Part shown: one piece after another, positions 30,816 to 43,293 of the stretch
Position numbering within the stretch: position 1 is the stretch's first letter
How the letters are laid out: each line of letters begins with the position of its first letter
NCBI GenBank assembly: GCA_002964805.2
Contig: PUDQ02000003.1
Location: 1,612,001 to 1,676,000, forward strand
Origin: Trametes villosa
Taxonomy: Eukaryota; Basidiomycota; Agaricomycetes; Polyporales; Polyporaceae
Reading direction: 5' to 3'
DNA length: 64,000 nucleotides
The notes under the pieces: model-generated
Database searches by the model: none
Seen by the model: only the letters and a program-made list of their open reading frames with translations
What the model was told of the DNA's origin: nothing
Made by a program: the position numbers and the translations under genes

Positions 30816-33800
30816 CTAGGCCTCCTCGCTCTCGCCCGCCCCAGCGCGGCTCCTCCGACGCATGTACTCGCTCTGGCGAGCCCGCTTCTTCGCAGCACCG
30901 CGCATCACCTCAGCACCAGCACTCGCGCGCCCGGACTTCACGCCGCCAAATGACTTGCGCGCGCCGAAGCTCGAGCGCGTCCGACCATTGGGCGACGAGG
31001 CGGAGCCCTGCGCCACGGCCGCGCGCTGTGCGCCCACCTTCGCGATGACGCGTGACCGCGAGATCCGCGGCTTGCGGGCGACGAGCGTTTTGGGCTTCGG
31101 CGGGAGGACCGCCGGGCGGGGGATCTTCGACGGAGAGCTGTCCTCGACACCAGAGAAGAGCGTCGAGGCGGCGGCTCCGAGAGAGGGATGGTGCGCTGGG
31201 GACGAAGGCGCGCCTGGGCTGCCGAAGTTCGTCAAGGGCTGGCTGAAGATCCTGCCAGGTGAGGACATCGGCGACAGACGGCTGCTGCTGGCGTGGACGG
31301 GGGACTTCGAAGCCCTAGGTATCGAGGACGACTGCTTCTCCGACACGGGTGGGAGCCCGGACGTGCGCCCGGAGACAGACGGCCTCATCGCGGTGTTCAC
31401 CTTCGCCAAGGAACTTGCAGTCGGAGCGAGGAGAGACGAGGTTCTCTTGCGAGCAGTCTGCTGGTCTTTGCCCTCCTTCTCCGCCTTGGAACTGGTGGAA
31501 GCAAGCGTGCTCGTGCTGGCGACGCTCCGCCGAGTGCCGATGGAAGACACCGCGGTAGAGGATGCACCCGAGGCGAGGCTTGACTTGGTGCCCATCGATG
31601 AGACCGTGCTCATCCGCGACTGGCGGGAGGCCGATGTAGCCGTGCCAGCAGTGCTGCTTACGCGCGACCGCGCTGTCCCGACGATACTGCTCGGCCGGGA
31701 AGCGGCAGGGGCTGGGGGCGCGGCAAAGGACGGTAACGGAGACCGAGCACGGGAGCTGCTCGATCGCGTCGACGTGACCGTCCCAGTGGTCTTCGCATCT
31801 GCAGCCGTCGAGGGGTGGAGCAGCTTGCTCGTGGTGGACGAAACCGAGGGGACGCGCGAATGAGAGCCGGATGGCTTCCGCCCGTTTTGAGCAGGCGCCG
31901 CGGGCGCCACACCATTTCCAAGCTTCTGAGCGTCCGTCTTCTTGGGTTGGCTGGGCGCTGGGACCGCTGGAGCTGCCTTCGGCACGGGGATACTGGAGGG
32001 AGGGGCAGGCGTAGCGGCCTTCGCTTTCCCGCCACCCAGGTTCCACACGCCCTTCACGATCGACTTCGCCGACGAGAGGAACCCAAACCTCGAGGCCTTG
32101 CCCTTTGCTGCAACACAAACATCCATCAGTCTGCATTCACCCGAGTGCACAAAAGGGGTGACTTACCAGGTGGCGCGGCTTTCCCGCCCATGCTCGGGCG
32201 CCCGCGGCTGCTCCTCCGGCGCGCCTTCGCAGCGTCGAGCTCGCGCTTCGCCGCGTCGCGCTCCCGCTGCTTCTTCTCCTCCTCCGCAGGCGGGAGCGGC
32301 GGCGCGAGCGACACGCGCTGCCCGCGGTGCACGTCCCACCCCTCCGTAATCCGCATCCGCTTGCTGGACCGCCGCGCACCCATGTCCTCTTCATCCCGCT
32401 CCTCCGCCTTCTCCGCCGCACCCGGGCGCTCCTCGGCGTCGCTCTCCTCCTCCTCGTCATCGTCGCCGCCGAAGCCGCCGGGGACGCCCCGCTTGCGCGC
32501 GCCGTTGCTGATGACACGGGTCCCCGCCGCGCTGCTCCGCCTCTTCTGGCCCGCACGCGCGCCGGGGCCCATGGCCTCCGACTTGCGCTTCCGGGTGTTC
32601 CCTGCGGGGCGGCGCGCGGCGTAGTGGTTCGCGATCGAGTCCATCTTCGCGAACTGCGCGTCATGCGCCTTCGCGAAGCGGTCTCCCGCACCTCCGTTCG
32701 CGTCCCCGCCAACAGCCGCGTTGGCGCCGAAGAGGAAACCGCCAAAGACGTTGTCGCTGGCCGCGGTGGCGGGTGCTGGCTTCGCCTCGCCGTTCTTCTC
32801 CCTCTCCTTCTGCGCCTCCGCGAGCCGCCGGTGCATCTCCTCGAGCACAGACTTCGCGGCGCCCTCGAAGGCGACGTTGGACACGCCCGCGTCGGAGTGC
32901 CCGCTGTCTGCTTTGGGTGCGTCCCGCCTCGGAAGGGGGGAGCCGAAGAGGAAGGGGGTGCTGCGCGGGATGTGCGGGCGCTCCCCGGTGCTCTGTGGGG
33001 CGACTACAGGGGCGGCGGCGGCGGCGCTGGGTTTAGCGGGAGAGAACATGTCGGGCTCGTCGACAGGGCCCGGGGTGCTCGTGGGGCGGGGCGTTGCTGC
33101 AGTGATCGTGGATTCGGTCTTCGTTCTGTTCCGGGCGGGGGTCTGAGCTGGCGTGGAGGCTGACGCGAACATACCACCTGGCATCGGCGCGTCCTCCCCC
33201 GCATCACTTCCATCCCCGCGTGCGGCCTCGAGGCCGTCAAGCGGCAGCTTCGGGTACAGGCTGCCCTCAGCACCGGCACCGGACGTGTGCGGAGACGCCG
33301 GCCACACGCTCAGGATGCGCCCCGCGCTCGGCGTGCCCATCTTGATGTCGAAGTCGGGCTGGATCGCGGGCAGGCGGGGCGGGCTCATGTACGCGTCCTC
33401 GAAGCGCGGCGCGGCGGGGTGCGTCACGAGCCGGATGGTGCTCTGCCCGACGCCCATGCTGAGGCGCGCGCCGATGGGCGCGGGGCGGCCTGCGCGCGCG
33501 GACGTGCCGGGCACGGGCGCGTCTTCGTCATCGCCCTCGACGCCGAGGATGCTCGTGTCGGGGGTGGAGAACTTGAAGTGGTCCGTCTCGGGGAGGGTGT
33601 CCGCGGGGGGGAGTTGGGAGTATGGGGTCGCGTGTTCGGCGAGCGAGTCGCGCGCCCGGCTGGAGAATAGCTTGCCTGGCGAGAAGGAGGCAGGCTCGCG
33701 CTCCTTGCTGTTCGTTGACGCGCCATCGTTCTCTTGGCCGTACGCGGACTTGCTGACCGCGCGCTTGATCCCAAGGGAGCTTGCGAATGCCTTGAGAGAC

Positions 33801-34949
33801 GAAGTTACCGAGGCTGATGATTTCGACGGAGTATGAGGCATGGTCAGCACGACAGTGGCTCATGTGCACATGGCGAAGGAAACACGCGAAAACAAGCGAA
33901 GAAATAGAGAATGCGAGGCAGCCTCCCTCCCACCCTGACGCCGGAAAGGCCATGAACCAAGGGCATCTGGCGGTGACGTAGTGGAGAGCCGCAAGATGAG
34001 TTCCGCAGGAACACAACGTCAAAACAAATCAGTTTCAAAGGGCTACTCCGCATTACTACAGCCCGTCTTTGTATGCCATTGTCTATCTTATAAGCGGCGA
34101 GCATAGCCGTGCCACACATGCCTCCAGCCTTGCATGCTAGCCTGACGTCGGAGCACGGCTCTCACAACTCGCTTGCTTTCCTACCACTGAGGCTGACGTC
34201 GGCAAGGTCTGCAAGGCGTAACTCTTGCCCAGCCCAAGAGGCTGACAGCGGCTTGCTCTAAGCTCTGCGGCTGACTATGAAGTGGCAATCCCACCCCAGA
34301 CCAATGTCAGCCCCGCGCACTTGATCACCCGCTCTGCACGAGGACCATATGCGCGGCTGACGCACCTCAACCTTATATGCACTACCAGAGAAGCACAAGC
34401 GCGAAATCACGACCGCGAAGGCAGCCCCATGCGCAGCGAAGTGCCCGATAGCATAAGACGCGACTCACCCTTGGACGAATGCGTGCCAAACTCCCCATTC
34501 GAGACCGTGCGCAGGCTACCCTTGGAGGACATCGTGCCCACCGCGCTCTCGTCGACCTCCGCGATGTCGTCCATCACGACCTCCCACTGCTCGCTCGGGC
34601 GCGGAATCCCGAAGCGCGAGGTCAGCACCACGTCCTGCATCGCGTAGTCGCCCTCCTCCTCTCCGTCCCCTTCTCCGTCTCCGATCGTGCTCTGTTCCGA
34701 GGCTGAGGCGCCCCCGGGGAAGCCCCCGGGCACGCCGTCCTCCACATCCATGTCTTCATCGGCGTCGAAGGAGGGCGCGACGAGCGCGTCCGGGGGTAGG
34801 GCCTGTGCGTGCTGCTTGAGGCGCTCGATGAGCTCGACGTTCTTGCCGTTCGCCTTGATGGCGTGGATCTTGCAGAGCTTCACGAGCTGGTCGCGCTTCA
34901 GCGAGTGCAGCGCGGGCGAGTTGAACAGTATCTGTGTCGTGGTTGCCAT
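30816..34949 (-). CDS. SAP-domain nuclear protein, low complexity
   Basis: Three exons join in phase: 34949-34469, 33813-32167 and 32107-30816 (1,139 residues). Residues about 10-45 (FNSPALHSLKRDQLVKLCKI...NVELIERLKQH) form a SAP motif, a helix-extended-helix DNA-binding fold found in chromatin and RNA-processing proteins. The rest is Ser/Pro/Ala-rich and probably disordered, with conserved islands such as PSEQWEVVMDDI, HFKFSTP and FLFGSPLP, a K/R-rich stretch and an acidic run (DDDEEEESDAEE). I recall single-gene Agaricomycete homologues with this order, which supports joining exon 1 to exon 2 over a 655 nt intron, unusually long here. If that join is wrong, the 3' part would be a separate gene starting near 33841. 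The precise function is unknown. Confidence 0.8.
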
Positions 34950-35733
34950 TATAATCAGGACGGGTGCCTCCGCATGCCAGGGTGTCTAGGGCAAAGCTAG
35001 TGTCAGGCACGGGCCGTCTAGTGGTAGTAGTTGTCAGCCCAGTAGTGTAGGCGGGCGATTGTCGGCGGGCGGGAGGCGGGCGGGGGCTGGCGGGGCGGGG
35101 GGCGGGAGTTGGTTCGAGTTCAACCAGCGCAACCGCCTCCATTCCAACTCTACCGCGGTCACGTGATGCAATACACCAGCGCGACGCGCTGTTTGCGCCT
35201 GCTTGTCTCGGGCGCTCCGCAATCCACGGAATTGAATGGCTTGAGCTCAGAGCTGTGCATAATCTTGCGGCCATCCAGGCTGCTTCGCCTCGACCCTCAG
35301 CACAGTTTGCATCGGTCCGCACAGAAGTACAGGACTCCAAGTATCGTAGCAAGCATGTGAGGTAAGTCGCTAATATCCATGGATTGAAACAGGTACTTGA
35401 GACGAAGCAACTTGCGCCAATATTGTCCAAGCTCCCGACCCGCACCCGAGCGCACCCTTCCCCGGAATTCCTTCCTTCCACCCTCTCCTCGCCGCCGCAC
35501 GCAAGCATACCTCGCAGACCATACTATGGAGCTGCACCGATAAACACGCACCGACCAGAGAGAGCGAAAGACGCCGCGACCCGCAGCGCTTGGACCCGTC
35601 CCACCGCACCTACCCAACTCGGAAGCCACCACGTTCCCTCCCCGCCTTCAACACAGCCCAACTCGTGGCCACACCCTACGATTCGCACCCCGACTCTTCT
35701 CACACCTCTTTGCTTTGTCCACTCCAGTGAGGC
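34950..35733. other. upstream region of the SAP gene
   Basis: No gene supported. Holds the G-rich tract at 35041-35106 and the approach to the TATA box at 35734. Confidence 0.45.
35041..35106 (+). promoter_or_regulatory. G-rich, quadruplex-capable tract upstream of the SAP gene
   Basis: More than six runs of three or more G within about 65 bases, on the plus strand about 100 bp upstream of the divergent SAP gene start. A role in promoter control is a guess from position and composition. Confidence 0.45.
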
Positions 35734-35740
35734 TATAAAG
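35734..35740 (+). promoter_or_regulatory. possible TATA box
   Basis: Sequence tataaag in a ggctataaagac context, about 200 bp before an ATG at 35939; it fits a plus-strand promoter for the candidate gene there. Confidence 0.4.
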
Positions 35741-35938
35741 ACTGGAGCGGGGGATGTGACTGACCGGGCCTTCTCGTCTGTCCCCGCCACTTGGCTCGTC
35801 CGCCCCATCGTAGCCACAGTCAGCCTCTGCTCCCCTCCATCTCCTCCCTCTCGGTTCTCGACACCACATCCGCCGCCACTCTCCATACGAGCCACTTGGA
35901 CATTACCCACAGGCGCATCAACCTCCACGGGCGCAAGC

Positions 35939-36175
35939 ATGACGCTCAGCAAACAGCAGCCGCAACGAGCCACACGTTTAGCCACAACCTCCCTTACGGA
36001 CCGCACAAGACATCCCACCGGGAATCCCTTGGCCGGCCCGTCCTCGATCGACACGCAGTCTACCAAACACCTCAGCGTTATATACCAGTCCTCTTCATCG
36101 CCACCACATGGCTTCGACGGCCGAGGGAGGGGGGAGCACCGACCAAGGACGTTCCCAGGGACGCATGGGCCATGA
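35939..36175 (+). CDS. candidate short ORF, unknown
   Basis: Not recognised. 78 residues beginning MTLSKQQPQ. The same frame stays open after its TGA for about 230 more bases, ending at an intron-like site (gtgagtagtc...catcacag, 36411-36449). This could be a gene whose intron I cannot place, or a decayed gene with one in-frame stop. Support is the upstream TATA box and the protein-like composition only. Confidence 0.28.
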   Translation: MTLSKQQPQRATRLATTSLTDRTRHPTGNPLAGPSSIDTQSTKHLSVIYQSSSSPPHGFDGRGRGEHRPRTFPGTHGP

Positions 36176-38230
36176 ACGACAGTCACAACGGCACGAGCCG
36201 GGTCGTATGCATCGATCAGTCGGATCCGCCTCTCGACGTCTGCGAGTAACCCCGCTGAAGCAAACTCTCAAGCACGAACATCAGCCCTGGGGTGTGGCAT
36301 ACTCGACGGCGGCTTCGATCACCCGCCCGAGGACGAAGTTGAAGGGGGAGTGTGCTTGACACCCCGCGCGGCCTTCAAATGCGCTAGAGTGTGCAAGCCC
36401 CAATCTCCCGTGAGTAGTCATCCTCTGCTGATCGGGCTGACATCACAGAATCGCCAGCCCAAGCTGCTCAGGCGCGAGGATGACACTACGCTCGAGTTCA
36501 GCTACAAGGCCGTCCATCGGTGAAGCGTTCAGCGATCGCAGTGTCATCCACATCGCGGCTGATCGTCGTGGGCGGTCGACACGTCCGTCACAATTCGGTT
36601 CACCCTCCCTTGCCTCGATCGGCGGACATCCGGATGACTACTCGGAGGGCTGGCGTCGGTTGACGCCGTAGCTTGACACTTGCGAGCTAACGGCGTCGAT
36701 CGATCGCTACCCTCGCTCGCTGCACCTTCCATGGGCTGACTCTGGGTATCGCACTCGGAGTCAGCCACTGGAAGGGGGAGGTTATACACGGTCTGCGCAG
36801 GTTGACTGCATCGCTGACATCTGTAGGTCTACCCCGCGGCTCCCAGCAGATAGCTGCCACATAGGTTATCCACCGGAGGCCGAGGGCGCCCGCAGCCAAC
36901 AGCCGTTTCTGTCGAGAACCGGGTTCAGAAGGCAATATGGCATGCAACGCACCATCGCAGTGCCACGGCAAGGGGCATACAGCCACTCGAAGTGCGCCTG
37001 CTGGAGCCCGGCGCTCATCCTTGCTCGTCAACTCTACTTCGACGCGGTGCAGAGTTTGGTGCACCTCGAATGAGGGTTGAGAGTGTTGCTCTGACGAGCA
37101 AGGGATGTAGAACGGAACGGCAGGGAAGGACGTACCGAATACCTTCGAGAGTTCAAGACAGCTCCCACACCGCGCCGCCACTGGAGGACGGATACCTTTC
37201 GACACCAGGACAGGGTCATCTGCAAACCACCGGCCGCATGAAAATTGCTGGGAGGGTGGCACGTTCCGAGGCGATATCCTCTGGTCCGACTGGCAATGGA
37301 ACGTCTTCCGCCGAACATGGATGTCGACGGCCATGCTTCAAGGATGGGTGGGACACTTTGACAAGGCGGCCGCCTCGTACGCATTACAAACGTGCTCATC
37401 CGCAAGGCTTGCGCATGTCGGGACATCCAGGGTCGTCGTCTCAGGAGGAGGGGTGGGGACAATGGTGGGCGGCAACTCCTAGGCGCCACCGGTTGGCACA
37501 ATCGCGGATGTGGATCATCGAGTACGGCCGCCTGCATTCATCGGCCATACCGACGCGAATAATGGAGGAAGGAGCCCTTGTGACCCTGGAGGGATAAGAC
37601 ATGAATGGTCCCACCCACCCGCACGGCGCTAGGCAGGCAGAAATCCCATTATGCTGCGAAGCGACGACTTACCGACAGTCCACAGGAACTCCACACCATG
37701 CCCATTCGCACTCCCGAGTTCCCCTGAAGGATTTCAAATCGGTCGGCACTTTGGAAGAGGCTGATCGGTGTAGAGACCGGACCCAGCAGGACATCCAAGC
37801 AGGCCATTATTGTCGCCACGCCATGCGGGCTGCGCCGTCCTTGTCAGCAACCAAGCCAGGCGACGAATCGATGATCATGTGGAGAGCGGTTGCTACAATC
37901 CGAGTACATCCAGGTGGATTGCTAGGGAGGGGCGAGACAAAAAGCGAGTGTGGCGGATTGCGGTCGGATTGCAAGGAGCGAGGCGCCAACAGCGTCGAAG
38001 GAGGAAAGTGTGGCTATTCAAATTTCCCCTGTATGGCAGGTGCGTACAAAGCCCTGGACACAGCCGCAAAGAAGTACAAGCAGAAGAAGCAGCAATTGCA
38101 GCAATCGTTACGTAACAGGGAGTTGAACCGCGGCGCGTACATATACTCTCCCCATGCTCCCTGGCCCTCAGTCCATCCGACCCATCTGCCTCCCCCGCCT
38201 TAGCCGCCTAGCCTTCCTATCCCTCCCGCA
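36176..38230. other. uncertain region with broken open frames
   Basis: Several stretches look protein-like on the plus strand: 36480-36671 and its continuation to about 37072 after one TAG, a segment at about 37100-37480 reading FRGDILWSDWQWNVF, and an open frame at 37601-38203. They lie in different frames and contain stops. A degraded gene or unrecognised multi-exon gene is possible; no family was recognised. Confidence 0.3.
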
Positions 38231-39622
38231 ATGTCTGCCCTCCTCCACCCCGCTGGCAAACGCTTCCTCATGCGCAAGTCTTCCAACGCAGAGAACTTGC
38301 CCCCTACGGCCGTTCACACGAAGAAGGCGGAGGCGCTCGTGTCGGCCCGCGAGGCCTCGCGCAGACGGCGCGCCCGCGTCGTCAGCGGCCCCGTCGCCCT
38401 CCGCAAGATCGTCCAGAACGCACAGCGCCGCGCTAGCAAGGCGCACCCCCGCCCCGCCTTTGTCAAGCTCGAGCCTGTCGTCGAGCCCCTCCCCCCTGTG
38501 ATGGAGACGCAGCAGAAGCACGCGCAGACGGCTCAGCCAGCGCCCGCGCCGCAACCTCCTGTCGGATCGACGCTGGAGTTCCCTCGCTGGCTCGCGCGCC
38601 CCGCCATCTTCCCCCAGCCCTTCGACCGCGAGAACATCGATGCGTGCGGAGAGGGTGTCTACGGTGTTCCCCACGAATACATCATGCGTGGGTTGGATGT
38701 TACGGGTCACAAGTGAGTAGTGTCTTTGTTCTCGCATTGCTCGGTCTGACAATGTTCCTCCAGCATGTGGCAACTCATCCAGGGCGCAAGCTTCGAGACC
38801 GAGCACCTCGGGAGCTCCCTCCCTGAGGAGCTGAAGGTCGTCATCGCCGACCATACCATGATGGCGGCAGCATCTTCGCTTCCCAACTCCTTCCCCACCC
38901 ATGTCCTCGCCGTTTGGGAGTCCTCTTCGCCCAACGCGCCCTCACAGCAAGGCGTCGACCCCTCCACCGGCCGCCGCAAGGTGCGCCTCGTGCCTGCCCA
39001 CAACCTCGTGCTCGCAGCGCACTGTGCGAACTGGTTCCCCATGCCCTCCGACCCCACGGCCGAGCGCAAGCGCGTCGTCGTGAACGCCGGCGGCGCGATG
39101 GGCACCGAGCTCACGCTCCCCGTCGTCCCCCTCCCCGTCGCCCACGTCGAGTCTTTCCACCAATTGATGTACGGCCTCTACACGCACAAAGTTTCGCGCC
39201 TCCTGGATGAGCTCGTGCCGGTCCCCAAGCCCAACTTCACCATCCCCACCGCCGCGAACCCGAACCCCCAGAACCCGCACTACATCGTCGAGACCGGGAA
39301 ACGCCTCGCGTCGCGCTACCAGCCGTGGGCGATCGTGCGCATGCTCCGGCACGTCATCGGCCTCTGGCAGAACGCGTGCCAGCTCGGGATCAGCGACAGG
39401 CGGCTGTGGCTCGCGATCGACTGGGCCTGGGACATGCTCCTCACGGGCCTCGCGTACGCGACGGGCCAGCCCGAGAGCGTGCCGCGCCCGCAGCCGCGCG
39501 TCTTTGGACGCTCGTCATCATCCCCGTCGCCCGCGCCCCAGCATACCAACGACGTGAAGCCGAGCAAGGTGTACTTCGAGCAGCCTTTGCCGGCGTACAA
39601 CCCTTCGGCGCATGCTGCATGA
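38231..39622 (+). CDS. clp1: Clp1-like (clampless) protein
   Basis: Two exons, 38231-38712 and 38764-39622, in phase, 446 residues. The sequence resembles the Clp1 family of Agaricomycetes (Coprinopsis clampless1), needed for clamp-cell development in the dikaryon under mating-type control. Supporting features are the basic N-terminus with a KKAEALVSAREASRRRRARV stretch, the conserved block NIDACGEGVYGVPHEYI, and a central segment with HVESFHQLMYGLYTHK and WDMLLTGLAYATG. No enzymatic motif or membrane segment is evident, and the family's biochemical role is not established. Assignment rests on remembered family sequence rather than a search. It is not the RNA 5'-kinase CLP1 of the polyadenylation complex. 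Confidence 0.7.
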
Positions 39623-40319
39623 GCTGCGCGGACTCGACTTGTTCTTTGGATACCCCCTCTTCCCCTCTTCGTTCGCTTTTGGTGCGGAGGTCCGCGGCAC
39701 GCTTCAAAACCCCCTCATCGTCTCTTGCATCATCATCCATCTGTTCTATATGCCCATCCACCACACCCATGCTTCGCCTGCCACACCTGCATCTATGCCC
39801 GCTCATATGCCATATGCCCCTCCCTCGCCTCTGCACATTCCCATCATCATTTACATACGCGTCGCCTGCTACCTCCCGCATCGTATCTTTATTCTTTGTC
39901 GCCCTTCTTGCATTACCTTCGCCCCTTTCGTCGCATCTCCCTTTTTTGATTGCCACGGTCACCCGTGCGCCGCGCTGTCCGGTAGAACACTCGCAGATGT
40001 AGTACAAACAATGATAGTGTACAAGTATCCAAAGAACTGTCTATCACTCAAGTGTGTGCTGTGTGTGATCTGGCAGCGGGAAGACATGCTGGAGAACGCT
40101 GTCGCCTGAAGAGGGGGAGTACTGTAGTAGTATCATCTGCCAGCTCATCGACATCCGCTTGCGTGTTCCCGTCTCAATCCAGGTGACTCAGACGCGTCCT
40201 GATGGCCCATGGGGATTACGATGGGAAGGGGCTATGGCCGGTGCACCTTCGTCGAAGGGAGTGAGGCTCGTCGGGTACTTGCCCTGAGTGATTCACAAGA
40301 TTAACACGAGCTCACGGCG
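39623..40319. other. intergenic, convergent gene ends
   Basis: About 700 bp between the clp1-like stop and the end of HET D; a C/T-rich 3' UTR-like stretch (39740-39960) and no supported gene. Confidence 0.5.
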
Positions 40320-42522
40320 CTACAGTCCGTTCAAGATCTGTGCTATGTCAATTCCATCGTAGTACTGCGATGTTCGGGTTTTTTTGACGTACCGCGAGCT
40401 CTCCGAAACCTCTATCGAAAGCCACAGGTTGGTGCGGTCTGCGACGCATGCGCTAGACAAGGGGCGCTCGAGTTCGACGCGCAGGAATCTGATAGCGCGG
40501 GCCCCGGTCCCGGTCGAGTGGGACGCGAAGTTGGCATGGCCTAGGACACGTTCGGCCGTCAGGGAGTGCTGAAAGTACGACGTGCTGAAGGGACCGTCGA
40601 TGTGGGAGCTGGAGTCGTCCGCGAGAGCGAGGAACGGGGTGTCCAGTAATCTGCGAGGGTGTGGCGACCGATCATGAGAGGTGGAATTGGCGTCGGGGTC
40701 AGCTTGGGATACTAGGGGCCCGGGAGCCGGGCGTGTAGTTTGCATGGCCGAGAAACGGGCTCCCGTGTCCATCCGGTAGCTTCCCCCTCTCACGTCTGTG
40801 AGTGTGAGGTGAATCTCAACGATGTGCTGCGGCATCTCGTCGACGTCAGCGATGGAGGCTAGAGTAGTCGCGATGGTGATTTCGCGCCTCGAGCGCCGGC
40901 ATAGCAGAGGTGTAAGCGCAAAGCCGAGAATCCCGAGGTCGTCGCAACGCCGTCTTTGCGGTCGCCAGGCCACAGCTCGACCCCTTTCGCTCTGGAGAAC
41001 TGCTGGTGGACCTGAGACATCGGACTCGAGGTGTACGGCTTCCGCTGGTCCGCGCGATGGCGCAGGAGGAACATCTCGACTGGCATCGGAGAGAGATGAA
41101 CCAGCATCTCTGCGAGCGCTCTGCGCGTCAGGCGCACGACGCGGAACGGGTAGTGCCAGGCGGTGTCGCACATCTGGTGAGTCGCGACGTCGAGGCCGTA
41201 CTGGTCTTCTTCCCTGAGGGCGGACGCGCATAGGGGAAGAGCAACGAGGGACCCGGCCGCGTCTTCGCATCGCAGCAGCCCGAGCGCGTGGGCACGAGGA
41301 AGTTGGCTGCAGTCGCCGCACAAACCCCTCCCCTTCGCCGCGAAGAACGTGTGGAATATGTGGGGGAAAGGCGCGAGGTCGATACAAAGGAGTTGGGCGC
41401 GAACGCCTTGCGGGGTGAATACGCAGTGCACCGGGGGTATGTCGCACGGGCTCCGGCCAATGCGTGTGGCGAAGGTATTGAGGGTGATCGGTCTGATATC
41501 TCTGGCTGGTGCGAAGCTGAAAGGTGTCTCTGCGAGGAGGGAGGTCCCGCCTGTCCACCACGGTCCGGCGCGCGAGCCCACGCGTGAAGAAAGGAGGGTG
41601 CAGCCCTCGCCCCACGCGAGGACGCTCTGGTCGGGGGTGCACTTGATGATCTCCTCCTGGAGCCGGGCGAATGCGTTAGTGTCCTCGCCGTAGAGTGGGG
41701 GCATGTTTACGCCGAAGATACCCATTAGGCAGTACGCCTCGTCTTCCACGTAGGTGGTCTCCCGACGCGCCGCCCACGACATCCGCCTCGCGACGCTGAC
41801 CAGGTCGAGGTTGAGGACCCGCTGGGTCAGGACGTCGAAGTCGATCCCGGTGATCTCCTCGAGAGTCGCAGCGAGCCCATCTTCGTGCCCAGAACACGCC
41901 ATGTACTCGTGAGGAAGACCACCCGCTTGGGCGCGATGAGCTCTTGCAGCGTCCATCCCCGCGTGTGCCACCTGCTCCTGCGGAAACGCGAGTTTGGACG
42001 CTTCGGATCCTCGCCATCGCCGACGTCGGCGAGGTAGACGTAGCACACGTGCGCGAGGCGGTACCACTCGTACATGGAGTTGATCGCCTCTGAGAGCTCG
42101 GCGCTGCTCGACTTGTCGATGCAGCATGCGTCGATCCACAGGAGCCGGTACCCGGCCTTGCGGGCGAGCGTGCAGGCTTCGCGGATCTTCTTCGACAGCT
42201 TCGGGTGCGCGAAGATCGTCCACATGTTCCGAGGCGCGTCTCCATGAAGGCTGGGGAAACTGCGGCGAGCGGCGCGTGTGAGGGTGGAGGGCTGCACGAC
42301 GCCAGTGCTGCTAAGTTCTCGCACAACCTCGACGTACAGCTTTCGCTGCTGCTTGCGGTGCCCCTCGTGGATTCCGGCTTGAATCTCTCGGATGTCGTCG
42401 TACGACTGTTTGCCACCGTCCGCCTTGGGTCGCCATGTATGGGAGAGGATGGCGTAGGGGCTATTTCGCGGGTCGTCCTCCCAGACGAACTGGCCCGTCT
42501 GGGTGTCCAAAAACCGCGGCAT
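40320..42522 (-). pseudogene. HET-domain protein D, two frameshifts
   Basis: Fourth HET paralogue, starting MPRFLDTQTG at 42522 with a 5' UTR intron whose cag acceptor lies one base before the ATG. HET motifs are intact in the first frame: YAILSHTWR, WIDACCIDKSSSAELSEAIN and GWTLQEL. The frame is lost near 41876-41878, where a G run is one base short compared with paralogue B (B reads atgggg, D reads atggg). It resumes in the next frame with LAATLEEITG and runs to about 40960, then shifts again; the third frame carries DDLGILGFALTPL to the end (IDIAQILNGL). The protein is slightly longer at the N-terminus than B and C. Two independent shifts make a pseudogene more likely than a single error, but the homopolymer site could be a sequencing fault. 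Confidence 0.85.
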
Positions 42523-43293
42523 CCTGGCGCGGGGTCAGCCAAAGTAATAGATACATAGTTGTATTAAGCTTACGGTCTCTGCGGGGGATATACCAGGCGA
42601 TGATGGAGCTCGCGGAGTTTGCAGGGTGGTAGATGGACAGGGTAGCGAGAGGTGAGGTGATGAAGCCAGCGCCACCGGCGCCACAGCGTCGACTGAGAAC
42701 AGAGAGACGACCCCTTATAAACGTCACGTCCACGCCTACACCGGCGTGGTCGATTTGGGAGGATCTACATGGCACTGGACAGTCAGCGACATGCGCGTGA
42801 CAAACAGAACGTCGAGGTAGCATAGCACTGTAGCCACTTCTCTGCACTCGTGGTGCGCGCAAGCGGTGCGGTCAGCCTGCGCCCCAAAGGATGTATAGGT
42901 GATCGTCCTCTCCTGCTCGTATATATCACCTTCGTCTGCCTAGGGGAGACAAGAGACAATGTAGGAACACAAGTTCAAGATTGTGACTTGCCCTCCGCCG
43001 CGAGGCCTGCCATGATCGTTATAAGGTCACTTGGATGCGAACGCATGGCACGATTACACTACTTACCACCGCGTAGGCTGATTCGGCTTCATGCAATTGA
43101 TGCGGTGTGCAGTACTGACCGGCCTACGGTGGCCCTCAGGCTGGATCGATGAGGGCTGCCACTGGGAAAAACTTGAAAATCAAAACGGTCGAGACGTCAG
43201 TGTGTGGGCGCTTGTAACTAGCGCTCGCCTAGTGTCGCAGCCTCACCTAATTATAAGTACATCACATTTTTGTCGCGGATTTTGCAACACGTC
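42523..43293. other. upstream region of HET D
   Basis: Contains the HET D 5' UTR intron at its left end. No gene seen. Confidence 0.5.

Noticed and set aside
30862..31863. Plus-strand 333-residue open frame
   Set aside because: Antisense of the low-complexity last exon of the SAP gene; GC-rich codon bias leaves the opposite strand open.
32327..33836. Several long plus-strand open frames
   Set aside because: Antisense shadows of SAP gene exon 2.
35108..35130. tRNA T-arm-like ggttcgagttcaacc
   Set aside because: No matching acceptor, D or anticodon arms around it.
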